57,296 nucleotides of DNA. It comes from Bacilli bacterium (GTDB lineage: Bacteria > Bacillota_I > Bacilli_A > RF39 > UBA660). The stretch is from assembly GCA_017528315.1 (NCBI GenBank), contig JAFXOW010000031.1, positions 1 through 57,296 of the forward strand, given 5' to 3'. Each line of letters begins with the position of its first letter. Within the stretch, counting starts at the first letter, position 1. Shown one piece after another: positions 1 through 8,512 of this stretch. Made by a program: the position numbers and the translations under genes. The notes under the pieces were generated by a model. It was given only the letters and a program-made list of their open reading frames with translations, had not been told where the DNA came from and did not search any database.

Positions 1-238
1 AGGCTTTTACTCCCAATTCTTCATACTCTTCTCCTACATATATTGTTACTTCTTCTAATCCTTTTAATTCAAATATTATTTCTTCTTCCGTTTCTTCTGT
101 TTCTTCTGGTTTTTCTTTTTCTGCGTATGAAGTATCATTTGTTTTACTAGGAATACATAATACTATTATTAATACAGTTATTATTCCTATTAAACATATC
201 CAGACCATCTTTGAATTTAATATATTTTTCAAGATCAT
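1..238 (-). CDS. Partial membrane-anchored surface protein, DUF5011-like domain start
   Basis: This is the 5' part of a gene that runs off the left edge. Translation from the ATG at 238 gives about 79 residues. An N-terminal hydrophobic segment (about residues 11-28, ending in VLIIVLCIP-type sequence) is followed by a Glu/Thr-rich linker with EETEE runs. The last residues, VTIYVGEEYEELGVKA, match the opening strand pattern of DUF5011/HYR-like bacterial Ig domains. A GAGATGAT stretch upstream of the ATG is the likely ribosome binding site. The signal anchor and linker suggest an extracellular protein. Its full length and function cannot be seen from this window. Confidence 0.6.
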   Translation of the reverse strand, partial: MILKNILNSKMVWICLIGIITVLIIVLCIPSKTNDTSYAEKEKPEETEETEEEIIFELKGLEEVTIYVGEEYEELGVKA

Positions 239-422
239 TATATATCATCTCTTTTCATAATTTATTATCTATTATAGTAGTAGTATACTAAATATTAAAA
301 ATAATTTCTAGTATTTTAATTATTATTATAAATTATTTTTTTAAAAATAAATATGTTATTTTTTTTGTAAATTAAATATAATTAAATTTTAATACATGAT
401 ATAATTTTATAGAGGTGATTAA

Positions 423-2009
423 ATGACAGATTATGAAATTAGTAAAACTAAAAAATTGCTTCCTATTACAGAAGTTGCTAAAAAACTTAGACTTAAAGAA
501 GAAAATATTCTTCCATATGGAAAATATATGGCTAAAATTGATAATATAAACGTTAATAGTACTAAAGGAAAACTAATTTTAGTAACATCTACTAATCCAA
601 CACCTTACGGTGAAGGTAAAACTACTCTTGCTATAGGACTTACAGATGCATTAAATAAAAATGGTTATAATTCTTGTGTTGTTTTAAGAGAACCATCTTT
701 AGGTCCTGTATTTGGTAATAAAGGTGGTGCAACCGGTGGAGGTATGAGTCAAGTTGCTCCTATGAATAATATCAATTTACATTTTACTGGAGACTTTCAT
801 GCTATTACTAGTGCTAACAACTTAATCTCAGCTATGATTGATAATCACATCTTTCAAGGTAATAAATTAGGTATTAAGAATGTTTATTTTACAAGATGTA
901 TGGATATAAATGATCGATCTCTAAGAAATATTTCAACTAATTTAAGAAATGATCACTTTACTATAACAGCTGCCAGTGAAATCATGGCCATCTTTACTTT
1001 AGCACAGGATATAAATGACCTAAAAGAAAAACTAAATAATATTTTAATTGGTAAAAGTTTTGATAATAAAGATATTTTCTTAAAAGATATAGGTGGAGTT
1101 GGAGCGGTTTTGGCTTTACTAAAAGATGCTTTAAAACCTAATCTTGTTCAAACTTTAGAAAACAATCCGGCTATAATTCACGGAGGACCATTTGCTAATA
1201 TTGCCCATGGATGTAATTCTATCATTGCAACTAAATTAGGACTAGCTCTTTCTGATTACGTAATAACTGAGGCTGGTTTTGGAAGTGATATGGGAGCTTT
1301 AAAATTTTTAGATATTAAATGTAAATTAAATAACCTGTATCCTGATTTAATTGTTTTAAATGCAACCATTAGAAGTTTAAAACATCATGGAGAAGGTGAT
1401 ATTAATAAAGGTATAGGAAATCTTGAATATCATATTAAAAATATGCAAAAATTCACTGATAATTTATTAGTTATTTTAAATAAATTTGCAGATGATACAG
1501 ATGAGGAAATTAAACTCATAAAAAAATTATGTAAGAGTTTAAATACCGAGATGTTAATTAGTAATATGTATAAAAACGGAAGTAAAAATACTAAAAAAAT
1601 TGCTGAAACTATTGTCAAATATTCTAATCGAGAGAATAAAAAAAGATATAATATTTATGAAGATGATGATGATATAATTACTAAGGTTGAAAAATATTGT
1701 AAAAATATGTTTGGAGCTAAAGAAATTATTTATAATGATAACATTAAAGAAGAATTGAAAAATCTCAATTCCAAGTATAAGAATTTTAGAATATGTATAT
1801 CAAAAACTCCTAGTTCTATAACCGATAATCCTAAAGTACTAGGATATCCTAAAGATTTTACTATGACTGTTACAGGTTATAAAATAAACAATGGTTCAGG
1901 TTTTATAACTATTTTAATGGGTAATGTATTAACAATGCCAGGATTAGTTCAAAATGCAAATTATTATAACATTGATGTTATTAATGATGAAATAATTGGA
2001 ATATTTTAA
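423..2009 (+). CDS. fhs: Formate--tetrahydrofolate ligase
   Basis: ATP-dependent formyl-THF synthetase, which makes 10-formyl-THF from formate and THF in cytoplasmic one-carbon metabolism. Family signatures are clear: the P-loop-like TNPTPYGEGKTT near residue 60, EPSLGPVFGNKGGATGGG near residue 95, and a C-terminus with VLTMPGL. At 528 aa it is slightly shorter than the usual ~555. A few normally conserved C-terminal residues differ, such as KTPSSITDNP where KTQYSLSDDP is usual. The start follows an AGAGGTGAT ribosome binding site. It is monocistronic and ends at a bidirectional hairpin shared with convergent trpS. The identification is firm; whether it serves purine synthesis or acetogenic flux cannot be told. 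Confidence 0.96.
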   Translation: MTDYEISKTKKLLPITEVAKKLRLKEENILPYGKYMAKIDNINVNSTKGKLILVTSTNPTPYGEGKTTLAIGLTDALNKNGYNSCVVLREPSLGPVFGNKGGATGGGMSQVAPMNNINLHFTGDFHAITSANNLISAMIDNHIFQGNKLGIKNVYFTRCMDINDRSLRNISTNLRNDHFTITAASEIMAIFTLAQDINDLKEKLNNILIGKSFDNKDIFLKDIGGVGAVLALLKDALKPNLVQTLENNPAIIHGGPFANIAHGCNSIIATKLGLALSDYVITEAGFGSDMGALKFLDIKCKLNNLYPDLIVLNATIRSLKHHGEGDINKGIGNLEYHIKNMQKFTDNLLVILNKFADDTDEEIKLIKKLCKSLNTEMLISNMYKNGSKNTKKIAETIVKYSNRENKKRYNIYEDDDDIITKVEKYCKNMFGAKEIIYNDNIKEELKNLNSKYKNFRICISKTPSSITDNPKVLGYPKDFTMTVTGYKINNGSGFITILMGNVLTMPGLVQNANYYNIDVINDEIIGIF

Positions 2010-2013
2010 TTAT

Positions 2014-2049
2014 AAAAGTTGATTTACTATCTATGTAAACCAACTTTTT
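2014..2049. terminator. Bidirectional terminator between fhs and trpS
   Basis: A 10-bp stem, GTTGATTTAC (2018-2027) with GTAAACCAAC (2035-2044), has one mismatch and a 7-nt loop. It is flanked by A4 on the left and T5 on the right, so it can terminate fhs on the plus strand. The plus-strand hairpin overlaps the last codons of trpS. Confidence 0.75.
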
Positions 2050-3007
2050 CTTTTAACGATTCATATTTTTCTTTAGCAATAGTAGATGTTTTTTTAAGTC
2101 CTTCATCTAATATTTTATCTATTTCATTATTTTCTAATAACTTATAATATCTTTCTTGAATAGGAATTAAAGTATTTATAATTATGTCTGCAACATCACT
2201 TTTAAATGATCCATAGTTAGAATCTTTATATTTTTCTTCAATATCTTTAATACTTAAATTAGATAAACTTGTATAAATATTTATTAAATTACTTATTCCT
2301 GGTTTATTTTCTGGATCAAATACTACTCTCGTCTCTGAATCAGTTGTTGCTGACATTATCTTTTTACGAATAATTCTCTCATCATCTAACAAATATATAA
2401 CACCTTTAGGATTTTCACTAGATTTACTCATCTTTTTAGTTGGATCAACTAAATCCGCTATTTTCGCTCCCTCGGTTGGAATAAGAGGTTCTGGCACTTT
2501 AAAAATATCACCATATTTTTTATTAACTCGTTCAGCTATATTTCTAGCAAGTTCAACATGTTGCTTTTGATCGCGCCCAACCGGAACATAATCAATATCA
2601 TATAGAAGTATATCACTAGCCATTAAAACAGGATAAGTTAAAAGTCCAGCTCCAAAATTAGCATTTTTTTCTTTTTTATCTTTAAATTGAGTCATTCTAC
2701 CAAGTTCTCCATAAGGAGTTAAACATTCAAGTATCCAAGATACATTAGCATGATATACATTTTCAGATTGTAAAAATATGGTATTTTTCTTTGGATCAAC
2801 GCCACATGCTAAATAAATTGCAAGTAAACTTCTAATATTTTCTCTTAGTTTAATAGGATCTTGAGGTACAGTAATTGCATGCATATCAGCAACAAAAATA
2901 AAACTTTCATACTCCTCTTGATATTTTAATATTTGTCTAATTGCACCTATATAGTTACCTAAAGTTAATTCTCCACTTGGTTGTAATCCTGTTAATACTT
3001 TTTTCAT
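2027..3007 (-). CDS. trpS: Tryptophanyl-tRNA synthetase
   Basis: Class Ic aminoacyl-tRNA synthetase charging tRNA-Trp. The HIGH-type motif is TLGNYIG at residues 15-21, the KMSKS loop is at 193-197, and the conserved PVGRDQKQH is at 142-150. At 326 aa it is the normal bacterial TrpRS length. An AGAGGTGG ribosome binding site precedes the ATG. It is transcribed divergently from aspS across about 165 bp, and I see no T-box in its short leader. Confidence 0.97.
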   Translation of the reverse strand: MKKVLTGLQPSGELTLGNYIGAIRQILKYQEEYESFIFVADMHAITVPQDPIKLRENIRSLLAIYLACGVDPKKNTIFLQSENVYHANVSWILECLTPYGELGRMTQFKDKKEKNANFGAGLLTYPVLMASDILLYDIDYVPVGRDQKQHVELARNIAERVNKKYGDIFKVPEPLIPTEGAKIADLVDPTKKMSKSSENPKGVIYLLDDERIIRKKIMSATTDSETRVVFDPENKPGISNLINIYTSLSNLSIKDIEEKYKDSNYGSFKSDVADIIINTLIPIQERYYKLLENNEIDKILDEGLKKTSTIAKEKYESLKEKVGLHR

Positions 3008-3098
3008 ATATCCACCTCTTGAACTATTTTTCTTTGCTTATAAAATATCATATTTTTTATAATTAATCAACTTATTTATCTTAAATCCCTAAAAAATA

Positions 3099-3127
3099 TT
3101 GAAAAGAAAAATAAAAAGTTTTATAAT
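3099..3127 (+). promoter_or_regulatory. Promoter of the archaeal-type aspS
   Basis: TTGAAA at 3099-3104, a 17-bp spacer, and TATAAT at 3122-3127. The start codon follows about 48 bp downstream. Confidence 0.7.
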
Positions 3128-3174
3128 ATTAAGAGATTTTAATAAATAAATTAAAAGATTTTAAAGGAGTGTTT

Positions 3175-4491
3175 ATGAACAAAATAATGATTAAAGATTT
3201 AAAGAATTACTATGAACAAAATATTGAACTTCAAGCAACTATCGATAATATTAGAAATTTACAATGGGTACAATTTGTTATTTTAAAAGACTCAACTGGA
3301 AAAGTACAAATGACTATTGAAAAAAATGATGAAAATAAAGAATTAGTAGAAATAGTTAATGGTTTAACCATTGATAGTACCCTTAAAGTTAAAGGCATTT
3401 TAAAAGAAGCTCCTAAAGTTAAAATGGGTGGAATGGAATTAATTCCTGAAAAAATTGAAATTACCAGTTTAAGTGAAGAAGAAAAACCATTTAATTATAA
3501 TGATTTAAATAACGTTAACCTTGATACTAGACTTGATTATAGATTTATTGATTTAAGAAATGAACGTAATAAAATGATTTTTAAAGTTCAAAGTACTTTA
3601 ACAAGATTTTTAAGAGAATATTTGTATAATAATAATTTTACAGAAATTCATACTCCAAAATTAATTGGAGCTGCAAGTGAATCGGGAAGTGAAGTATTTG
3701 AAGTAAAATATTTTGATCGAAAAGCTTATCTTGCTCAAAGCCCTCAGTTCTATAAACAAATGGCTATAGCTTCTGGATTTGATCGAGTATTTGAAGTTGC
3801 TCCTTGCTTTAGAGCTGAAAATTCTAATACATCAAAACATGCAACCGAATTTACTAGTTTTGATGTAGAATTTGCTTATATAAATAGTTATGAAGATGTT
3901 ATGCAACTTGAATCTGAAATGATTGTATATGCTTTTACTAAGTTAAAAGAAGAATTGGGAGATGAAATTAAAAGAGTATTTGATGTTGATATTAATATTC
4001 CTACATTACCATTTCCATGTATGACTTTAAGTGATATTTATAAAGAATTAGAAGAAAGATATAATTATAAAGTTAAGGAAGAAGAAAAAGTAGATTTAAC
4101 AACCGAAGCTGAAAAGTTATGTAAGCGTCTTGCTAAAGATAAATTTAATCATGAATTTATATTTGTTGTTGATTTTCCAGCTGAAAAAAGAGCTTTCTAT
4201 CATATGAGAGATGAAAATGGAAAATTACTTGGATATGATTTAATTTGGAATGGTATAGAAATAACAACGGGCGCTGAACGTGAGCATAGATATGAACAAA
4301 TTGTTAAAAATGCTAAAGAAAAAGGGTTAGATGAAGATGTTAAATTCTATTTAGAATTCTTTAAATATGGTTGTCCTCCTCATGGTGGATTTGCTATAGG
4401 ATTAGATAGATTAACTATGCTAATGTTAAATATCCCAACTATTAAAGAATCAATGTTCTTATTTAGAGGACCAAATAGATTAAATCCATAA
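3175..4491 (+). CDS. aspS: Archaeal/eukaryotic-type aspartyl-tRNA synthetase (AspS2 type)
   Basis: Class IIb synthetase. An N-terminal OB anticodon-binding domain (about residues 15-100) precedes the catalytic domain with ESGSEVFEVKYF, YLAQSPQFYKQ, VFEVAPCFRAENSNT (motif 2) and GGFAIGLDRLTM (motif 3). The E-S-G-S-E motif, short 438-aa length and lack of the bacterial GAD insertion place it with the archaeal-type AspRS group, often annotated aspartate--tRNA(Asp/Asn) ligase in bacteria. The ATG at 3175 lies 5 bases after AAAGGAG. The in-frame GTG at 3169 is inside that ribosome binding site, so I reject it. A true AsnRS (asnS) lies 0.9 kb downstream. It is therefore unclear whether this enzyme is discriminating or the cell has redundant Asn-tRNA routes. 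Confidence 0.88.
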   Translation: MNKIMIKDLKNYYEQNIELQATIDNIRNLQWVQFVILKDSTGKVQMTIEKNDENKELVEIVNGLTIDSTLKVKGILKEAPKVKMGGMELIPEKIEITSLSEEEKPFNYNDLNNVNLDTRLDYRFIDLRNERNKMIFKVQSTLTRFLREYLYNNNFTEIHTPKLIGAASESGSEVFEVKYFDRKAYLAQSPQFYKQMAIASGFDRVFEVAPCFRAENSNTSKHATEFTSFDVEFAYINSYEDVMQLESEMIVYAFTKLKEELGDEIKRVFDVDINIPTLPFPCMTLSDIYKELEERYNYKVKEEEKVDLTTEAEKLCKRLAKDKFNHEFIFVVDFPAEKRAFYHMRDENGKLLGYDLIWNGIEITTGAEREHRYEQIVKNAKEKGLDEDVKFYLEFFKYGCPPHGGFAIGLDRLTMLMLNIPTIKESMFLFRGPNRLNP

Positions 4492-4497
4492 TTATTT

Positions 4498-4523
4498 AAG
4501 ACTAAATTAATTTTAGTCTTTTT
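4498..4523 (+). terminator. Terminator after aspS
   Basis: The stem AAGACTAAA (4498-4506) pairs with TTTAGTCTT (4512-4520) and is followed by a T-run. It lies 7 bases after the aspS stop codon. Confidence 0.75.
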
Positions 4524-4597
4524 CTTTACATTTTTTCAAAATTCTTTTATTTACTAATTAATTAATCTATGCTATTCTTAAATTAAGGTAGGTAGTT

Positions 4598-5365
4598 ATG
4601 AAAGAAATTACATTGATAATAGCAATCTTAATATCAGTAATACCAACTATATTACTAGGATATTATTTTTATAAAAAAGATACTATTAAAGAACCCCAAA
4701 AAATTATAAATAGTTTATTTATATCCGGAATATTTTCAGGAATAATAGTTGTATTTATATCAATTATTGGTTTAATTTTATTTCCAAGTTTTACTAATCT
4801 TAATGAAATAGATAATTTATTTATTTTAATATTTTATTCTTATATTTTTATTGCTTTAATTGAAGAATTAGCTAAGTTATTAATGATCTATAAAATAAGT
4901 TATAATTCTCGTGAATTTGATCAAGCTTACGATATTATTTTATATTCAGTATTGGTTGGACTTGGATTTGCTTGTTTTGAAAATATAATTTATATATTAG
5001 GAAATCCTAATATAAACACAGCAATAATAAGATGTTTTACTGCCGTTCCTGCTCATATTTCATTTCAAGTTATTATGGGATATTTCTTATATTTAAGTAA
5101 GATTAAAAAGAAAAAGAAAAATATTACTCTAGGACTATTAATACCTGTTTTATTACATGGTACTTATGATATATTAGTTTTTACTGGCAACATCTTATTA
5201 ATATTAATTGATATAATTTTCTTAATTATTTTATTAATTTATTCTGCAACCAGAATTAAAAAACTAATTGATATAGATAAACGTAATATGCATGGTTCAT
5301 TTTGTCCAAAATGTGGTACCAAAATTAATTATCTATATTGTCCTAATTGTGGTTATAAAAAATAA
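4598..5365 (+). CDS. prsW: PrsW-family intramembrane metalloprotease with C-terminal zinc ribbon
   Basis: A multi-pass membrane protein of about 8 hydrophobic segments with the PrsW-family motifs in order: EELAKLL (the EE..K glutamates), FACFENIIYILG, PAHISFQVIMGYF and LLHGTYDIL. These supply the Glu/His residues of a membrane-embedded metal site. The last 20 residues hold a zinc ribbon, CPKCG...CPNCG. In Bacillus subtilis PrsW performs site-1 cleavage of an anti-sigma factor, but no ECF sigma/anti-sigma pair is adjacent here, so the substrate is unknown. The gene stands alone between two terminators, with AGGTAGGT before the ATG. Confidence 0.85.
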   Translation: MKEITLIIAILISVIPTILLGYYFYKKDTIKEPQKIINSLFISGIFSGIIVVFISIIGLILFPSFTNLNEIDNLFILIFYSYIFIALIEELAKLLMIYKISYNSREFDQAYDIILYSVLVGLGFACFENIIYILGNPNINTAIIRCFTAVPAHISFQVIMGYFLYLSKIKKKKKNITLGLLIPVLLHGTYDILVFTGNILLILIDIIFLIILLIYSATRIKKLIDIDKRNMHGSFCPKCGTKINYLYCPNCGYKK

Positions 5366-5390
5366 CTAAAGAATATAATCTTTAGTTATT
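5361..5390. terminator. Bidirectional terminator between prsW and asnS
   Basis: A perfect 12-bp stem, AATAACTAAAGA (5361-5372) with TCTTTAGTTATT (5379-5390), and a 6-nt loop. A-rich and T-rich flanks suit both convergent genes. Confidence 0.8.
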
Positions 5391-5397
5391 TTATTTT

Positions 5398-6771
5398 TTA
5401 ATAATCACAGTTACCTGGTGTTCTTGGATATGGAATTACATCTCTTATATTTTCAACTCCAGTTAGATAAATTAACAATCTTTCAAATCCCATACCGAAT
5501 CCTGAATGATAACATCCTCCAAATTTTCTTAAATTTAAATACCATTCCATTCCTTCAACTGGTACACCCATTTCTTTCATTCTCTTTATGAGTTTATCAT
5601 AATCAGCTTCTCTTTCAGAACCACCTATTAATTCTCCTGCTCCTGATACTTCTAAGTCAACAGCTGCAACTGTTTCTCCATCAGGATTTAACTTCATATA
5701 AAAAGCCTTTATATCTTTTGGCCAATCTTTAATAAAAACTGGTCCATTAAAGTATTCGGTAATATATTTTTCATGTTCTTTAGCTATATCTTCCCCATAT
5801 TCTGGTTCAAACTCCCATTTAACTTTGGCTTCTTTTAATATAGTTATAACATCATGATGACTAATTCTAGTAAATTTACTGTTAATTAACTTGTTTAATT
5901 TATCAAGTAATCCTTTTTCAACAAACTTATCAAAGAATTCCATTTCTTCTTTAGCGTGTTCAAGTACATATTTTACAACATACTTTAACATATCTTCTTC
6001 TATATCCATTACTCCTTCAAGATCACAGAAAGCAATTTCTGGTTCAATCATCCAAAATTCACTAGCATGGGTTTTAGTATTAGAGTTTTCAGCTCTAAAT
6101 GTTGGTCCAAATGTGTATACTTTTTTATAAGCTAAAGCATAAGTTTCGGCTTCAAGCTGACCTGATACAGTTAAAGCTGCACTTTTTCCAAAAAAGTCTT
6201 TTGAATAATCTACTTTTCCACTTTTAGCAACTCTTTCTAAATCGAGAGTTGTTACTTGAAACATTTGACCAGCTCCTTCACAGTCACTGGCAGTAATTAA
6301 TGGAGCATGAAAGTATACATAACCCCTCTCCTGAAAATAGGTATGAATTGCCATAGCTGCAACACTTCTTACTCTAAATACAGCATTAAAAAGATTTGTT
6401 CTTGGTCTAAGATAAGCTTGTTCTCTTAAAAATTCTCTCGTATGTCTTTTAGGTTGAATAGGATATTCATCAGGACAATCTCCAATTAATTTAATCTTTT
6501 TAACTTTAATTTCAAATTCTTGCCCTTTTCCTTGAGATTTAATAACAGTACCTTCTACTTCTATGCTTGATCCAACTTTAATCTTTACTATTTCATCAAA
6601 TCCATCTAAAGTATTATCATAAACAAGTTGAATTGTTCCAAAACTAGTTCCATCTGAAAAATCAATAAATCCAAATTCTTTTTGTTTACGATGATTTCTA
6701 ACCCAACCTGATAATTTAACTTCCTTATCTAAATATTTTTTCACATCTTTTACTATGTCTTTTACATCCAT
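5398..6771 (-). CDS. asnS: Asparaginyl-tRNA synthetase
   Basis: Class IIb AsnRS of 457 aa. The N-terminal OB fold includes VKLSGWVRNHRKQKEFGFIDF. The catalytic domain has the AsnRS-specific ASDCEGAGQMF in place of the AspRS-type motif, FGPTFRAENSNTKTHASEFWM (motif 2) and GFGMGFERLLIYLTG (motif 3). It charges tRNA-Asn directly with asparagine. The leader is a T-box riboswitch whose specifier candidate reads AAC, an Asn codon, so expression should respond to uncharged tRNA-Asn. Confidence 0.97.
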   Translation of the reverse strand: MDVKDIVKDVKKYLDKEVKLSGWVRNHRKQKEFGFIDFSDGTSFGTIQLVYDNTLDGFDEIVKIKVGSSIEVEGTVIKSQGKGQEFEIKVKKIKLIGDCPDEYPIQPKRHTREFLREQAYLRPRTNLFNAVFRVRSVAAMAIHTYFQERGYVYFHAPLITASDCEGAGQMFQVTTLDLERVAKSGKVDYSKDFFGKSAALTVSGQLEAETYALAYKKVYTFGPTFRAENSNTKTHASEFWMIEPEIAFCDLEGVMDIEEDMLKYVVKYVLEHAKEEMEFFDKFVEKGLLDKLNKLINSKFTRISHHDVITILKEAKVKWEFEPEYGEDIAKEHEKYITEYFNGPVFIKDWPKDIKAFYMKLNPDGETVAAVDLEVSGAGELIGGSEREADYDKLIKRMKEMGVPVEGMEWYLNLRKFGGCYHSGFGMGFERLLIYLTGVENIRDVIPYPRTPGNCDY

Positions 6772-6786
6772 ATATATTCCTCCTTT

Positions 6787-7017
6787 ATATAAATAAAAAG
6801 CATTAACAAAAGAGGCTCAATAATAAACGGTACCACTCTTCTTATCAATGCTTGATATCTCTTTTTGATAACGGATTTTTATCCGACATTTTCTACTATT
6901 ATTTCAAAAACATACTCCCTAGTGTTCTTCTTATATTCTTCCTATTAACTCACACCAACCGTTAACTCTCTTAAAGTAACTAAATATAATACTCTCTAGT
7001 TCTTCGCTTTTTCAAAG
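6787..7017 (-). promoter_or_regulatory. T-box riboswitch, Asn-responsive, upstream of asnS
   Basis: On the minus strand the leader contains the T-box core AAGAGTGGTACCG (about 6830-6842). The conserved stem I element GGTTGGTGTGAG lies at about 6949-6960. A candidate specifier AAC at 6926-6924 sits in GAAGAACACT. A long terminator stem begins AGCATTGATAA... and closes with ...TTAATGCT, followed by TTTTTATTT, and it buries the T-box core in its upper stem and loop. This is the standard terminator/antiterminator switch. The match between the AAC specifier and downstream asnS supports the call. Exact ends are estimated. Confidence 0.9.
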
Positions 7018-7020
7018 TTT

Positions 7021-7049
7021 ATTATAAACGTTTTATTTCTCTAAGTCAA
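7021..7049 (-). promoter_or_regulatory. Promoter of the T-box/asnS transcript
   Basis: On the minus strand, TTGACT (7049-7044), a 17-bp spacer and a perfect TATAAT (7026-7021). The -35 lies 13 bp from a DnaA-box palindrome. Confidence 0.85.
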
Positions 7050-7062
7050 TTATTTTTTGATT

Positions 7063-7084
7063 TTATCCACATATTTGTGGATAA
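7063..7084. repeat. Palindrome of two inverted perfect DnaA boxes (copy 1)
   Basis: TTATCCACA (7063-7071), a 4-nt spacer TATT, and TGTGGATAA (7076-7084). Each arm is the exact DnaA-box consensus. It begins 2 bases after the truA stop codon and lies just upstream of the asnS promoter. It could also fold as a hairpin, but in the truA direction it is followed by AATCAAAAAA rather than a T-run. Confidence 0.65.
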
Positions 7085-7086
7085 AA

Positions 7087-7818
7087 TTAGTATTTAACAC
7101 TTACAAGATATAATCCTTCAGGATGAGCTGTCCTAAATCCTTGACTTCTATCTAATTTTTCAATTATTTCTTTAACACAATTTTTATCTTTCTTACCTAG
7201 TCCTATTTGAATTAATAATCCTACCATATTTCTTATTTGATATTTTATAAAACCATTTCCTCTAAAAGTAAAAGTTACAATATCATTTTGAACATCTATA
7301 TAAGCGTCATAAATTTCTCTTTCATAGTTTTCTCGTTTTTCTTTACTCTCCGTAAAAGATTTAAAATTATGTTTACCAATAAAATCTTTAATAGCATCAT
7401 TCATTAAATCAACATCTAATTTTTTATTAAATTGGTAAATATAATTTCTCTTAATTGGATTATATTCACCCATATTAAGTTTATATTCATATACTTTTTC
7501 TTTAACCATGTATCGTGCATGAAAATCTTTATCAACAACCTCGGTATTAATAACATGAATATCATTTGGCAATAGACTATTCATAGCTCTTTTTAGTTTA
7601 TAAGGAGTTATTTCAACATCTATATCAACATGTCCCGTTTGAGCAAAGGCATGAACTCCTTTATCCGTTCTACCACTAGCAACTATTTTAGTACTCTTAT
7701 TATTATTAATGTATTTTAAAACTTTATTAATTTCATTTTCAATAGTTCTATATTTAGGTTGACTTTCAAATCCATGAAAATTTGTTCCATCATAAGAGAA
7801 AGTTATTAAATAACGCAT
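7087..7818 (-). CDS. truA: tRNA pseudouridine(38-40) synthase
   Basis: TruA family, converting U38-U40 of the anticodon stem-loop to pseudouridine. The catalytic-Asp motif GRTDKGVHAFAQ is at about residues 49-60. Other family motifs are SYDGTNFHGF at the N-terminus, LPNDIHV in the middle and RGNGFIKYQIRNMVG near the end. At 243 aa it has normal length. It is last in the run after the ECF-like trio with 4 bp spacing, the same position truA holds after ecfT in Bacilli. Confidence 0.95.
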   Translation of the reverse strand: MRYLITFSYDGTNFHGFESQPKYRTIENEINKVLKYINNNKSTKIVASGRTDKGVHAFAQTGHVDIDVEITPYKLKRAMNSLLPNDIHVINTEVVDKDFHARYMVKEKVYEYKLNMGEYNPIKRNYIYQFNKKLDVDLMNDAIKDFIGKHNFKSFTESKEKRENYEREIYDAYIDVQNDIVTFTFRGNGFIKYQIRNMVGLLIQIGLGKKDKNCVKEIIEKLDRSQGFRTAHPEGLYLVSVKY

Positions 7819-7822
7819 ACTA

Positions 7823-8512
7823 TTACCTCACAATCAAAACCAGTATTAGTATTATAACATGAATTAATAAAAACAACAAATTAAATACATTAAAATTATT
7901 CTTATAATTATATTTTTTATTTTTATAAAATCTTAAATATTTAATCCAAACATATTCTTCTAAATCATTTTTAACTTTATTATCAATATTATTTTCAATT
8001 ACTTTAAAATAATCACTATCCATAGATATATTATTATCTTCTAAATAAGCTTCAACTTCATTATTAACTTTCTCTCTAAATTTATCTTCTTTTCTCTTTC
8101 TTAATTCTTTAAAAGTATATTTCTTTTTATTTCTTTTTGAAATATTTTTAATTTTAATAGCTTTAGTTTTAAAATAATAATATAAAATACTAATATAATC
8201 TATTAGTAATAATACTTTAATTATAATTCTAAACGTTTTAAAGGTTTCTTTTTCAATAAAAACAAAATTTATAAAATGAATTAAAAAATATCCAAATATT
8301 ATAATTGGCAATAAACTAGAAACAAATTTAATTATAGGTTTCTCATAGTATCTTGCCAAATATAAAACAAATAAATAGATTATTATAATTAAATAGACAT
8401 TACTAACAAAATATAAACTAATAATAAATATTATAAATGATAATATCACTACAAAATTATTTAAGTCATATATATTAAATTCCTCTAACTTATCTCTTAT
8501 TCTATCTAGCAT
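7823..8512 (-). CDS. Degenerate EcfT-like membrane protein
   Basis: I call this from position and topology rather than motif. Four hydrophobic segments (about residues 20-37, 39-53, 62-84, 97-112) are followed by a long charged, helix-forming cytoplasmic stretch (about 115-205) and a last membrane segment (about 208-227). This is the general layout of the ECF energy-coupling T subunit, with coupling helices before the terminal TM. The typical Ala-Arg-Gly/Ser coupling motifs are not visible. It sits exactly where ecfT lies, after two ABC-type genes and 4 bp before truA. The ATG at 8512 is preferred because AAGGA precedes it; an in-frame ATG at 8524 overlaps that site. Its true function is unknown. 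Confidence 0.5.
   Translation of the reverse strand: MLDRIRDKLEEFNIYDLNNFVVILSFIIFIISLYFVSNVYLIIIIYLFVLYLARYYEKPIIKFVSSLLPIIIFGYFLIHFINFVFIEKETFKTFRIIIKVLLLIDYISILYYYFKTKAIKIKNISKRNKKKYTFKELRKRKEDKFREKVNNEVEAYLEDNNISMDSDYFKVIENNIDNKVKNDLEEYVWIKYLRFYKNKKYNYKNNFNVFNLLFLLIHVIILILVLIVR

Noticed and set aside
5891-6130. Open frames antisense to asnS, and similar ones antisense to rpoB, rpoC, pgk and others
   Set aside because: They lie opposite strongly conserved coding sequence, lack ribosome binding sites and have no protein-like conservation.
6772-7086. The 315-bp gap between asnS and truA as a possible small gene or tRNA site
   Set aside because: It is fully accounted for by the asnS T-box leader, its promoter and the DnaA-box palindrome. 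No tRNA cloverleaf was found there or in the other gaps.
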